From positions 36,570,260-36,634,259 of the forward strand of contig CM055827.1 in the NCBI GenBank assembly GCA_029582265.1: a stretch of DNA of 64,000 bases, read 5' to 3'. Of this stretch, positions 50,394 to 62,400 are shown piece after piece (the first letter of the stretch is position 1; the number at the start of each line of letters is the position of its first letter). The notes below the pieces were generated by a model, which worked only from the letters and a program-made list of their open reading frames with translations, did no database searches and was not told the DNA's origin. The stretch comes from Zoroaster sp. YZ-2022. Lineage: Eukaryota > Echinodermata > Asteroidea > Forcipulatida > Zoroasteridae. The translations under genes and the position numbers were made by a program.

Positions 50394-51278
50394 AACATTT
50401 TGTGGGCCCGAGAGACCTAAAGGTGAACCAAATTGTCATTTTTTGATAAAATTGTCTTCCAAGAAAAAGCAGAATACAAGTCACAAGAGATGACAGGAAA
50501 TAGCTTATCATGGCAACTTAAAATATTATTAAATTTTGGTCATATTGTATTAAGTAGTGCCAATTATTGTCAAAATGATGAAGAAGAGTATGTTTTATTA
50601 CAAACTTATAAATACCTGACTGACCAACAGCCCTACCTGACCAACAGCCCTACCTGACAAGGTCGTACACCCCATTGCCCAAAGAATAGAGGATGTTTTT
50701 AAAGGGGGGGGGGGGGTGTTCTTAACAAGGAAAGGTGGCCACAGTGTCAAGGTTTATTTGTTTATCTTTTGATAATGATGCTGGCTGGAACCCTTACAAT
50801 TAATTTGACCATATTCAGATTACCTTTAGATATCACTAATTATAGACCCACTATTTGTTTTGCTTTCTCTCTGGATGATAATAGGCAAAGATATTGATGT
50901 ATTCTACTGAAATCAGACACATTTAAACAAGAAATCAAAATAGAGTTGATTATTGATAATGAAAAAGTAGAACCTATTTTAATTGGACGTGCAAAAGCTG
51001 AATTTGGTAATTTTTAAGTTTGTCTTTATGAAAACTCAAAACAGAGTTATTGCCCTTTAAAGTTACAAGTTATCATTTGGTATAATTTAAATAATTGTCC
51101 CTACTAACGGGCATTACAGAAGAAGAATGTTGCTGTATATTGCTTTATTAAGGGTTTTATATACATAATTTTTTTGGCTATTTCTCAGTTCCGAGTTCTG
51201 CCCAATTCTGTCTGATCTCGGTAAAACACGTCACATATATACATGATACTAGGCATCAATTTACTTAAATTTACTTAC

Positions 51279-52093
51279 TTAAAGGGAAGGTAGAACATTG
51301 GTAATGTTGGCAAAACAGCTTCTATGGGTATCAGGGCTGGAATTTCATTAACCCTAACCACCCCAAATCCTTCAAAATCCTTCAAGGGGCACTTTTTTGA
51401 ATTTTTTTTAGCACTGTTGGAAACTTGTACTTTCACCTACTACCTGGCAAGAAGTACAGGCCGTAAGTGCTGAATATGAAAGATCAACGAAAATGCATCG
51501 TGCATTTTGAAGATAAGGGCATGTTTCCAAAAGTGCACTGATGGATTTTGGAGGATTCAGGAATGTTCCTAGCCAGAATTCCTAGGGGGTTAGGGTTTAT
51601 TGATGGGGCAAGGCCACTTTTCCAGAGTATAAGGGCAATTCCATTACAATATCAGAATATCTATGTGATTTAGGGGCACCAAGACCAGGGCAATGGAGGC
51701 CTACGTGAAATTACAGGCTTGTTGTATGTTATTATTTTAAATTTATTTTTTGAAATAAAAATGTGTACATTAAACAACCAATTTGCCAACCTGTGAAAGT
51801 TTCAGCTCAATGTGGAGTCAAAGTCATGAGAACAAAAGTTAAAAAGGAAGTTGCAAATTGTACAGAAAACACTCGAACAAGTTGAAGGAAAGTTGAAGTG
51901 ACCATTGATCGCATTTGTTCATAAATATGTACATATTTTCTTTGTTTTTTTTAAATGAGAGTACTTCAAACAGACAACTTTTCAAGATGATTGGTAGTTT
52001 TTACCTTTACCAACTTTACATCAAGTTAGCTTTTGGTTAAAAGTTTGTAATAATTTGGAAATTATCAATGTTGTACCATTACCTTTCCTTTAA
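51279..52093. mobile_element. TTAAAGGGAAGGTA element with nested family B MITE
   Basis: Left end TTAAAGGGAAGGTAGAACAT, right end inverse ATTACCTTTCCTTTAA. The interior contains TTTACCAACTTTACATCAAG (a block seen in other dispersed repeats) and a CCCTAACC/GGTTAGGG element at 51348-51599. Confidence 0.6.
51348..51599. mobile_element. Family B-like MITE nested in the preceding element
   Basis: Begins TTAACCCTAACC and ends GGGTTAGGGTTTA, with AATCCTTCAAAATCCTTCA and GGATTTTGGAGGATT near the ends as in other family B members. The interior is larger and diverged. Confidence 0.6.
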
Positions 52094-52141
52094 GGGACTT
52101 TACACCATAGGTAAAATGTCTATAAATACATCTATACTTTA

Positions 52142-52340
52142 TCCCTAACCCCTAGCTATTTTGGCTAAGAACATTCCTCAATCCGCCAAAATCTAACACC
52201 ATGCACAAACACTCCCACACAAATGTTGCACTTGGAATTGGGACACCCAGCCACATGTAAAGTATCCATCTCTGGGCTATACAGTACCGAGTCCATCAAA
52301 ATCCAACAAACCCTGAATGGTTTGGGGTTTTTAGGGTTAA
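52142..52340. mobile_element. Family B-like MITE just upstream of the large gene's first visible exon
   Basis: Left CCCTAACCCCTAGC, right TTTTTAGGGTTAA, with CCGCCAAAATC and CATCAAAATCCAAC blocks inside. Degenerate. Confidence 0.5.
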
Positions 52341-52680
52341 AAGAATGCATAAATATTGAATTATAAACCAGCCTGTAAAAGTTTCACAATAGAGAATGAT
52401 GTATTCAGATGAAATCTTAAAAATAACAGTACCCTGGACAAAATTATTTTTTAAGGGAACAATTCCCTGTGAGCAGGACCTTAATATTGACCTTATTGCA
52501 TAAAATATTTCTTTTAAAAATACTTAAAACTTGATATATGTACAAAAACGCAAAAAATGTAGTTTGTGGCATCATTTACTGAGCATTTCACTGCATGCAG
52601 TTATTATATGGTATGAGTTTTTATGACAATTTACAATCCACATTTCTAAAATATTTTCCTCATACTATTTTCTGTTGCAG

Positions 52681-53445
52681 TTACCCTCCTGCCGCTTATA
52701 CCCCCTTGTATGCCCAAGCACCCGTGTTTGTGCCCAGTAATGTTCCTGTGCAGAATGTTCAGCAGGCTCCAAATCGTTACCCAGGCCTCTATATCCCACA
52801 GACTGGACAGCAGATGGTTAACCCTGTTCAAGTCACCTATCCTGCAACCCTTTCAAGCCCTTCCATGCTCCAGTCAGTACAGGGTAACAAAAGGTTCTAT
52901 AGTCCGAACGCTCAACCTGTGGCCATTGTCAAAACCAGTTGCAGCACAACGCCACCCAGAGGTGCACAAGGGCTACCTCTTGATGTGTCAATAAAGCCAT
53001 GGCAATCTTATCCACATCCTCAGAGCCAGCCCCAGCACCAAAGCCATCATCCACAGCCCCAAAACCGTCAGCCACAGTCGCAAACTCTTCAGCCACAGCC
53101 CTACAGCCATCAGCCACATACACAGACCCTAAACCAACATCTGCAGTGCCAAAGTCGACAGCAGCAACCCTTCAGCTGTCAACAACAACAAAACAACGCA
53201 GCCGGGTACTATTCACAAACAGCATCAACTAGGGTAAGATCCTACACAAGTGACCCAAATTTGCAACCATCAGAGAACCCCTGTGCGATCAGTAGTACTG
53301 GACACGCATGTTTTGGAGGGAATACAAGTATTAAGGACCAGCAGGTTATATATCAGAAACAGTTCATACAGAACATTTCCTACAGTTCCGTAATGGATGA
53401 TTGCATTGTTCCCTTGACAGAACCTGAGAGGCAGAGACTGTTCAG
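52681..53445 (+). other. First visible exon of the large gene: Pro/Gln/Ser-rich, low complexity
   Basis: It begins with one base completing a split codon after a good polypyrimidine tract and CAG, so it is an internal exon. It encodes YPPAAYTPLYAQAP and other Y/P/Q-rich stretches, then a long H/P/Q/S repeat region around 53010-53210. It is likely disordered. An in-frame ATG at 52595 lies inside the probable intron and is not favoured as start. Confidence 0.7.
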
Positions 53446-56400
53446 GTAAACCACAATCCAGTCTTTGTTTCATTTATTAATTATATCGTCATATGAATTC
53501 TGAAGTACTAATAATACCTATACCTTCATTCTCCTGAAGACGATCAGAACATACTGATTGAAATGTCAAGTTGTAACCATCAGTTCTTTTCAGAACTAAT
53601 TACTACTCAAAAGAAAAATGTTTCACAAGGTGTCAACGCAAACGGTCTTTACATAAATATCTATACCTGTTCTTCTAGTGCAATTTATTATTATTTTTTC
53701 AAAGTTCATTGCTTAATATCAGTATTAAAACTGTCACCTACAGGGATGGATATCCTTTTATTGACTAGAAGTGTGAAAAATTTTAATTTGAAAATTAATC
53801 AACAAATAAAAGAATATTGTTTAAAATTTTCTCCCAACAAGCAGATCAATTAAGTTGAAACAGTTTGGTTGTTTAAAGTGTTTCTTCATTCAAAGAAAGT
53901 AAGGATAAATTTTGCTAAAAATACCAATACTATACTCTACCTTTAATTGAAATGTCATTTATATTCAGTCAATTTCAGGAAGCTCTGAGTACTCATGGTT
54001 CAATGGATGTGTGTGACAACCGTCTTCTTAGTATCTTCATGCAGCTGCCTGCTCCGATCCGCCGGGGAATCAAGGGATTTGGAGGTCTTAAACCATTCTT
54101 GGCGCAAGCTGAGGAGTTTCAAGTCGAAGGAGACATTGTTTCACTGAAAGAACTGTCGTCTGCATTTCAAGAGGTTAGGAAAAGGAGATGATAGTTTTGA
54201 AATGCAGAATGAATGGAAATGTTTTCTTTTATTTTCAATTATTTTTATCTCTTCAGAAAGAGAAAAGATCTTTACTTCCTATAGAAAGCACAAGTGTTTG
54301 CAGTCCAATAACAAAGTGAACTTTTATGTGCTTTGCTCAATCCAAAGTTTACCTACTACTTGGGATTCTCAAAGTAACAGTTAAAGAACATACTTTTCAA
54401 ATTTTTTGGTCAAACTTTCCTGTTATCCACAGAATCATATCTGACATAAATCCAAAACCAACTTAAGTTATGGTAGTATTATTTCAAGGGCTTAAAACCA
54501 GAACTGGGTATGTCCACTTTTGCCTAAAATATGTTACGGGGAGTTTCTGATTTTTCAGAAATATTCAAACTTTTAAACTCATTTTTGTCAAAGTGCTGAT
54601 TTTGGACATAACCAGTTCTGGTTTTAAGCCCTTTATTTCATATTTTATTCACCTGACACAAGAAGTGGAGTGGAGACTTTTGAGATATTCTTTTCCCATT
54701 GTTTACGTAATTCTGAGCATGCGTACGATATTGAGAATAATGGAAAAGAACTGGTTAGTCTGGTGCCCTCTAGCATCTGAAAGTCGTCCTTTGAAATGTT
54801 TATCTCTTGACTGTGGTACAAATGCTAATAGAGCTAAACAGCCCAAACAAAATTGTCAATGTCCATGCTCAGTGTGGTGCTGTTATTTTTTTATTGTTTA
54901 AATGTTGGCCTAACAGGACCCAGCAGAATGGGATGAGAGCATGACTGAAGATTTCTCTGTTACAGAATTCAATAAAGGTAAGTGGTTTTCCATAATAGAG
55001 ATGAAAGTCGGGCCATGTTTTGGGGTTGTAAACCTTTAACTTATGTAAGTTTGTTTGGATAGCTTCCACTGCAGAGGTTACCCTTAATAAATAATTTAAA
55101 GCCAGTATACTTTATCATGATCTCAAAAATATAAACGATAAAAGTTTTAAATACAACTGGGTGTAAAGTTAATTGTAAAATCAAACATCACTTGAAATGT
55201 GTCTGTCTGGGGTGCTATCATTGTAGTAATGGGTGCTATCATTGTAGTAATGGGTGCTATCATTGTAGTAATGGGTGCTATCATTGTAGTAATGGGTGCT
55301 ATCATTGTAGTAACGGGTGCTATCATTGTAGTAACGGGTGCTATCATTGTAGTAATGGGTGCTATCATTGTAGTAACGGGTGCTATCATTGTAGTAATGG
55401 GTGCTATCATTGTAGTAATGGGTGCTATCATTGTAGTAATGGGTGCTATCATTGTAGTAATGGGTGCTATCATTGTAGTAATGGGTGCTATCATTTGAAG
55501 ACAGAAATTCCGAGTTGAATTAATATGAACAATCTAAATGCATTTTCACTATTTTATCAATAATGACACAATGTAATTAGCTGAAACTTTCAAAGATTGG
55601 TTTTGATACAAATGTATCTTACCTCTTATAAAGTATGGATGCATTTGAGAACATTTTACCAAAAGGTTACACAGGTTGTAAGAAAAAACACTGAAATCTT
55701 TTCATGAAATTCAGAGCCACTTACTGGGCGGAACCAGAGCAGTGATTATTGGTCAACTTACCAACAGCTTGAGCAGGATGATGCTGACCACTTAGAAATC
55801 GGCCTCTTCTTGACTGAGGATTATGGAAATGGAGGCGGATACTATGAAGACTACAAGGCACTGTACCCAGGTAAAACTGACCGAAATATTTTTTATAAGT
55901 CCTGTTTTATCAGTTTTTTGTATATATCAAATGAATTTAATAAAATTTGAATGACAAAAAACTTCATACAAAAGTTTAACATTTGTAGACTAGTGGTTGA
56001 AGTGATATGAATTTAAACCATTGCTGTAAAAGAAGTATCTAAGACAATACTGATTTTGCTTTTGAAAGAAATGTGTGAGTTCATTTTTTTGTTATAATTA
56101 GTAAAAATCTTAAGAAACTTTTATCAACAAAAGGCTATAGTAATTGAAAAGTTGCATTAGGGACAAGTTCTTTGAAACAATATTAAAATTCATAGAAATA
56201 TTCACATGATGGTCTAACCCTGCTCAATCAATTTAACCCAAAGAGGTAAATGATTTTACAATAATCTGTGTCTCTTCCTTTACCTTCATAGGCGAGTCTT
56301 CCCCATTTAAAGAAACAACCCAAAAGAAAAGCCCCTTCACAAGTCTTGGAGACAAACTGGCAGCAAAGGCAAGGAAAGTAAAAGGCAGCCTTCCCTCAGA

Positions 56401-59400
56401 TGCCTCTGTTTCTGTCCGCATTGTTGACAACCAAGGTGCAAGAGAAAAAGAGAGAACTTTAAGGTCATCAACTCAATCTCAGAGGTCATCACCCCATTCA
56501 TTAAGGTCATTAACTGATACGGAACAGTCTTTTGCTTCTCAACAAAGGTCATCATCACCTTATGTTTCCATGGGAGAGAAACTGGCTACAAAAGCTCAAG
56601 AAGTGAGAACTGAAGACATAAAAAATGAAAAACTGCGTTCAATGGCCACAATGCAAATAAATAAGGCTCCTGATAAACAGCAAAAGACCAATGGGTTACA
56701 ACTGTCAGAGCAGCAAGAAGTCAAGTCAGTCTCATCAGTCATCAGCCCCAAATCAGAGAGAAGTGTGAGCACCAGACCCAGAATGGCTTCCATATTGAGT
56801 TGTCAGTCAACAGTCGAGGGACAGAATGAGTGGCTTCATCACCTACGAAGCCTGGCAGAGGCAAAGGATGAGCCTGGCTCTGAAATGGACAGTGATCACT
56901 CAGCGAGCATGCAGACATATGAACACAGACCCTTAGAGGAACAATCAGAAGAGCCAAACACGTGTACCTATAATGAGCTGTCTGATCCTGAAAGTACCAA
57001 TGATTCTAACATGGATAAGGATCTTGAACCTGGCTCAAGTGAAATGGCAGGTGTCCATAGTAAGATTGATAATGCAGTGACACAGCAAGTAATCCTTAAT
57101 GAATTCAGTGTTGATGAGGACTGCAAGAAAGACGATGATCTTGGTTTTAAGGTTGTGCCCCATGCTGATCTCCAACCATCTGATAATTCACAACCCCCAT
57201 TAGGATCTCTTCAGAACAAGGAGCAGGAAGTCTTCGAACAGGTTTCCATAGAATCCAGCCAAACAGAAAATGCAGAGCAGAATCAGTCACCTGGAGAAAC
57301 CATACAACAATCAGAGGAAAGCCAGATGGAATCTGAATCCCACAATGACAAAATGCGGCATCAACATTTCCGTGATCCTGACAACTTTCCAGAAATCACT
57401 GTATATGACCCCCAGGAGGTTGAAGAAACTTCAGATAAAAAAGAAGACAATGCTGAATATAATTTTGTCCACAAAGAGCAAACAGCGGAAGAAAGAAAAC
57501 AGTCAGAGATCTCTTGTCATGACAAGGACTTTGTCTCAGATAAGGTTACTCTTGATGCTGATAATTGTTCAGAAACCAGAGGATATTTTCAGATCTCTCT
57601 TTCAAGTCTGATACTTGAAGACTTAGAATTGGCATCTTCTCAGAAAAAGCTGCATGAAGTCCCTGAACATGCTTCCTCGGAATCTGGTGATTCAGAAAAT
57701 GCCGAGCAGTATCCATCACCCACTGGAGCCACACCTGAACCAGAGGAAGGCCAGAGCAAACCTGCATCTTCAAACAAAATGCAACATCGGTATTTCCATG
57801 ATCCTGACAACATTCCTGAACTCCCCGTCTATGACCTACAGGAGTTTGAAGACGAAAAAGAAGACAGTGCTGAAAACACTCTTCACGGGAATGAAACTTC
57901 TGCCCCCATAGAGAAAGCAATCAAAGAAGTCGCAACCCAGCAAGAGATTCCTAGCAATAATAAGCAGGACCATGTCTTAGATGCATCCACTCTGGATGAA
58001 ACCGGTCTTGCTGATACCTGCTCAGAAACAGTGGAAGACTTTGGAATCTCTCTTTCAAGTCAAACCGATATTGACTGTAGCCAGACTTTTAGGCATCACA
58101 CAGTATCTCGCCCTTCAACTGAGTCTGTGTCAATGGTTGCTTCAGTTGGATCCCAGTTAACAAGCAACCTGGGTCTCATTGCAGGAGGTAATTTCGGAGG
58201 TTATAATATTGTACTGGAAGACGATGATAGTGATACTTACAGTGACAGTCTGACATCTGATGAATTTGAATTAGAAGAAAGAGATGAATCAGCAAACCCA
58301 TGGGATGAAACTGAGTATGAAGTTCAACATAACCATTCTGAGATCCCAAGATATAGTAAGGATTGTCTGGTTGATACAACAGAACCCATCTTGGGAGTTG
58401 ATCAGGTGAACACTCTACAAGATGATCTCAAACATGAGAAACTTCTGCAACAGCCAAACAATGATGAACCAGCACAAGTTATGGACTCAAAAGATACAGA
58501 CGCCATTGTGAAACCAACTCAGGAAGACAATGCCAAACAACATGTTGACTGTAGCCAGACATCCACGTTAAACACAGAATCTCACCCTTCGACTGAAACT
58601 GTTGAGGAGAGTGTTTCATTGGTTGCTTCAGTTGGATCCCAATCAACAAGCAACCTGGGTCTCATCGCAGGAGGTTATTATGGACCTCATCGTATCGTAC
58701 TGATAGACGATGATAGTGATACTGACAGTGACAGAAGTCTGACATCTGATGAATTTGAATCAGAAGAAAGACATGAATCAGCAAGCCATCCTTGTGATAA
58801 AACGGAGTATGAACATAACCATCCTGAAATCCCAAGATATAGTAAGAATTGTCTGGTTGATACAACAGAACCCATCTTGGGAGTTGATCATGTGAACATC
58901 ACAGAATCAGATGACACTCTACAAGATGATCTCAAACATGAACTTCTGCAACAGCCAAACAATGATGAACCATCACAAGTTATGACCATAGACTCGGACT
59001 CAACAGATACAGACACCACTCTGAAACCAATTCAGGAAGACAATGCCAAACAAAGTGTTGATTGTAGCCAGACGTCCAAGTTGAACACGGAAACTCACAC
59101 TTCAGCTGAAACTGTTGAGGAGACTGTGTCATTAGTTGCTTCAGTTGGATCCCAATCAACAAGCAATCTGAGTCTCATCGCAGGGGATTATCGTATTGTA
59201 CTGGTAGACTATGAACCGCTTGAAGAAATAACTGACCAACTATCTGATTCAGAAGATCAGCATCAAGATGATGCAGAAAATGTACTTCAAAATCAATCAG
59301 AAGCATCTGAAGATGGTTTCTCAAGAACTGCAACAGAGTCTCATCATGAAAGTGGTGAAGAGAAAACAACAGTATGTAGAGCCCAGGAGGTCAGTGCCAA

Positions 59401-62400
59401 CAAGAGTACTGTAAAAACTAAGGAGAAAGGGGTTAACACGGATGAGATAAGGATGTGTACCCGAGCTGTCAGTACCAAGAAGATTGCCCAGAAGAATTTG
59501 AGCATCAACACGGATGCTGTGATGAGAGAAGACCGTGCAGTGGACACACAATCTGAATTGGAGGAGGCGTACATGGAAAGATATATTCAAGCTGTAAGTT
59601 TCATATTTGAATTTTTTTATTATAATATATCTGTGTGAACTCTGTGAAAATGGTTACCTACATGCATTTTGGCATTCTGTCTTCAGTAATAGTGACAGGA
59701 GTGGGGAAAGTTTTGATATTGAACCTTCAAAGTCGGAAATCAATCAGTGCTCTGTTAAACCTTAAATGCAATGTTTGAATTTGAAAGCAAAACTTAGCGA
59801 CATTAACCCCTTATGGAATATTGAGGTGAGCAAAATATTGTGGAATTTGAAATTGGGATAAACCAAAGTAACCGAGTCACATATTGGCACATCCAGAGAG
59901 GGACAGGATGGGTTCAGAGGAGAGAATTTTTTAATGTTTTGCTATTGTACCCCTCCCTCATGTATCCTGGAGTGCTGATCCATTTTGTTGGCATTCTTGA
60001 TCCACCCCTACTCGGACACATTCATAAATGCCTTGTAGTTGTGTAAGTGCCTATTGTTTGATTATTTCATAAAGGTACATTGACACTGTTATAGCTCTGA
60101 TGAGGGTTATCAGTTTTTTGTCAGTGTATTAACAAGGGTTTATTAGTGAACTCTTTCTATCGATTTTCATCTGAAACCATGACAGGTGGATAAAGTGAAG
60201 GTTCTTGAGGTTACCTTGGACGTTGAGAGAAATATGATGACATCGCAGAAGAGCAGTCACAGTGTGGAAATCAAAGCAGCCAAGGAGTCGCTGCGTGAAA
60301 CCAGACATATGCTCATGGTATGTATTTTTCCAATAAACTTCATTCTTTCGCCAGATCTTGGCAGAGAATTTCTAGTGTGATTTTTACAAAACTGATATCA
60401 TATATTTAGTAGGTTTTGCCTTGCCACTGTGAATTGTAATTTTTTTGAGTTGTGATTGGCTGAGAGGAATCTGTTGGGTGAACTTTCAGCTGGTGTGCTC
60501 TATCTGTCTTCAGGAGGCCAAAGACTGGCATGATATATTGCCTCAAAGTCCATCAAAAGTATGTGTTAGATTTTATGTTGTCTTAAAAATTCTTAAGAAT
60601 GTTTCATTTTTCTCTTCTAAATGTCACATATAAAATTCCATTGAATACAAGAGACTTCTGCTAGGTGGCAGCAGGCAGCAGTCCTTTTCCATCTCGACAT
60701 TTTTAGGCATTCAGGCTCATACTGGGAATTATATATGGAAAAGGACTGCCAGGTCTGCTGTCAATTATTACTTCAAAAACCTCCCATTGCTAGGATTTAT
60801 CCATCTGTTGTTAAATTTGTCTTAAGGATGTGGAGAAAGAGCTGAAGATACGTCGTCAGCAGCAGACAGCAGAGTTGAAGAAAACTACGATGGAATTGAG
60901 AGAACAACAGGGTCGTTACAGCATGGTGAAAACCAAGTTACTCGCTTCTGAGAAATTGAATTCATGGTATGTTTTGTATGAACTTTTCAACATAGTTTCA
61001 CAAATCCATTTGTAAGTTGATGTGTACGCTAGCTGGGACCACCGGACATTCCATAGGACACACTGTGTTCTCGAAAGGAACAGAGAGGCCTAGTTTTGAA
61101 ATGTACTCGACTAGTCATTTTGAAAATTACTTAGTGAGACCAATACCTTTAAATCACATGTATTTCCAATGTGGTTTATTTCCAGCCTATCCAGTGAGTT
61201 AGAGTCAGTGACAAGACAGCTGTTAGATCTAGAAGCATCTTCATCACTAGCAAGAGCAATGGATAAAGTTATACCAAAGAATGATGTAGAAACAGACACC
61301 CAAGAACTAGATGAAGCTCGTGAATATTCAGATAGTGTCATGGCTAAATGTTTGGTGGCATTGTTGCAGCGTGCCAAGTCAGCTGAACTCAAGGTAACTT
61401 ATCAAGACTCATTCATTTTAGGCACTGTATTTTTAAATTGTAATTGCATCTCATTGTAAAGCGCTGTGATGCAGTTTGTGTAAGAGCGCTATATAAATGC
61501 ATGCATTGTATTGTATTGTATTGATATAATTTTCCAAACTGCAATTTTTATTTTAATATTAGTTTGTTGTCTTGCAACTATACTGAACAAAATTATAAAC
61601 GCCCCATGTGGCACTTTGAAACTTTTATTAGCCTTAGAGGTTGCAAAATCATACAAAATTCATTTTGTTGTTCAATATGCTACAGATTACTGTCCGTTAG
61701 AACACGATAGTGGCGTCTGGCAATCATGGACATGCATGTGGACACGGTGGGGGTCAGGTTGAAACATGGGGCGTTTATATTTTTGCTCAGTGTATTAAAA
61801 TCTTACAATTTTTGTTATAGCATTTGTGGTTTGCAAACATTTTTCTCCTGAACTGTTTATTTTCTTTACTTTTAAATTTCAGAAATTATAGCACCATGAA
61901 AGTATTCACATGTATCAGTATATAAATTTAGTGAAAATATTTCGCCATAATAAAAAATGTTTGATATTGTTTTGTAGGTCCTGGAAATGAAGCACCATTC
62001 TCTTCAGCAGAAGATAAGCAGTGTTCTCTCTGATGGTTTATATACTTATCATATCTATGCAGGCAGCCCACAAGCCGGGTATGAATCAATCAATTAAGCC
62101 TCTTCAGTTATGTATTTGATAAGCTAGAGAATTTATTGATTAGTCAATCATTCAATTAATTGATTGGTCAATTGGTCAATAAATCAGTCGGTAAAATAAG
62201 AAGACTAACCATTAGAATTTCTCTTTAACAAATTTGATTCAGTTTATATATTAGTCAATCAATTAGTCAATTAAAATGATCAGTTTCTTTATTCAATTAT
62301 TTGATGAATTTATAAAATAGTGTCTATATTCAATTGATCAGCTAATCATGTATCAGTCAATCAATCAATCAATCAATGAGTCGATCAATATCTAATGATT

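Noticed and set aside
52595..52680. Start codon of the large gene at 52595
   Set aside because: The segment ends in a strong polypyrimidine tract and CAG, and the peptide before it has no character. An upstream exon is more likely.
55147..55518. Repeat proteins (CYHCSNG and MIAPITT types) across 55.2-55.5 kb
   Set aside because: They are read-through of a 21-bp minisatellite in an intron, open in several frames on both strands.
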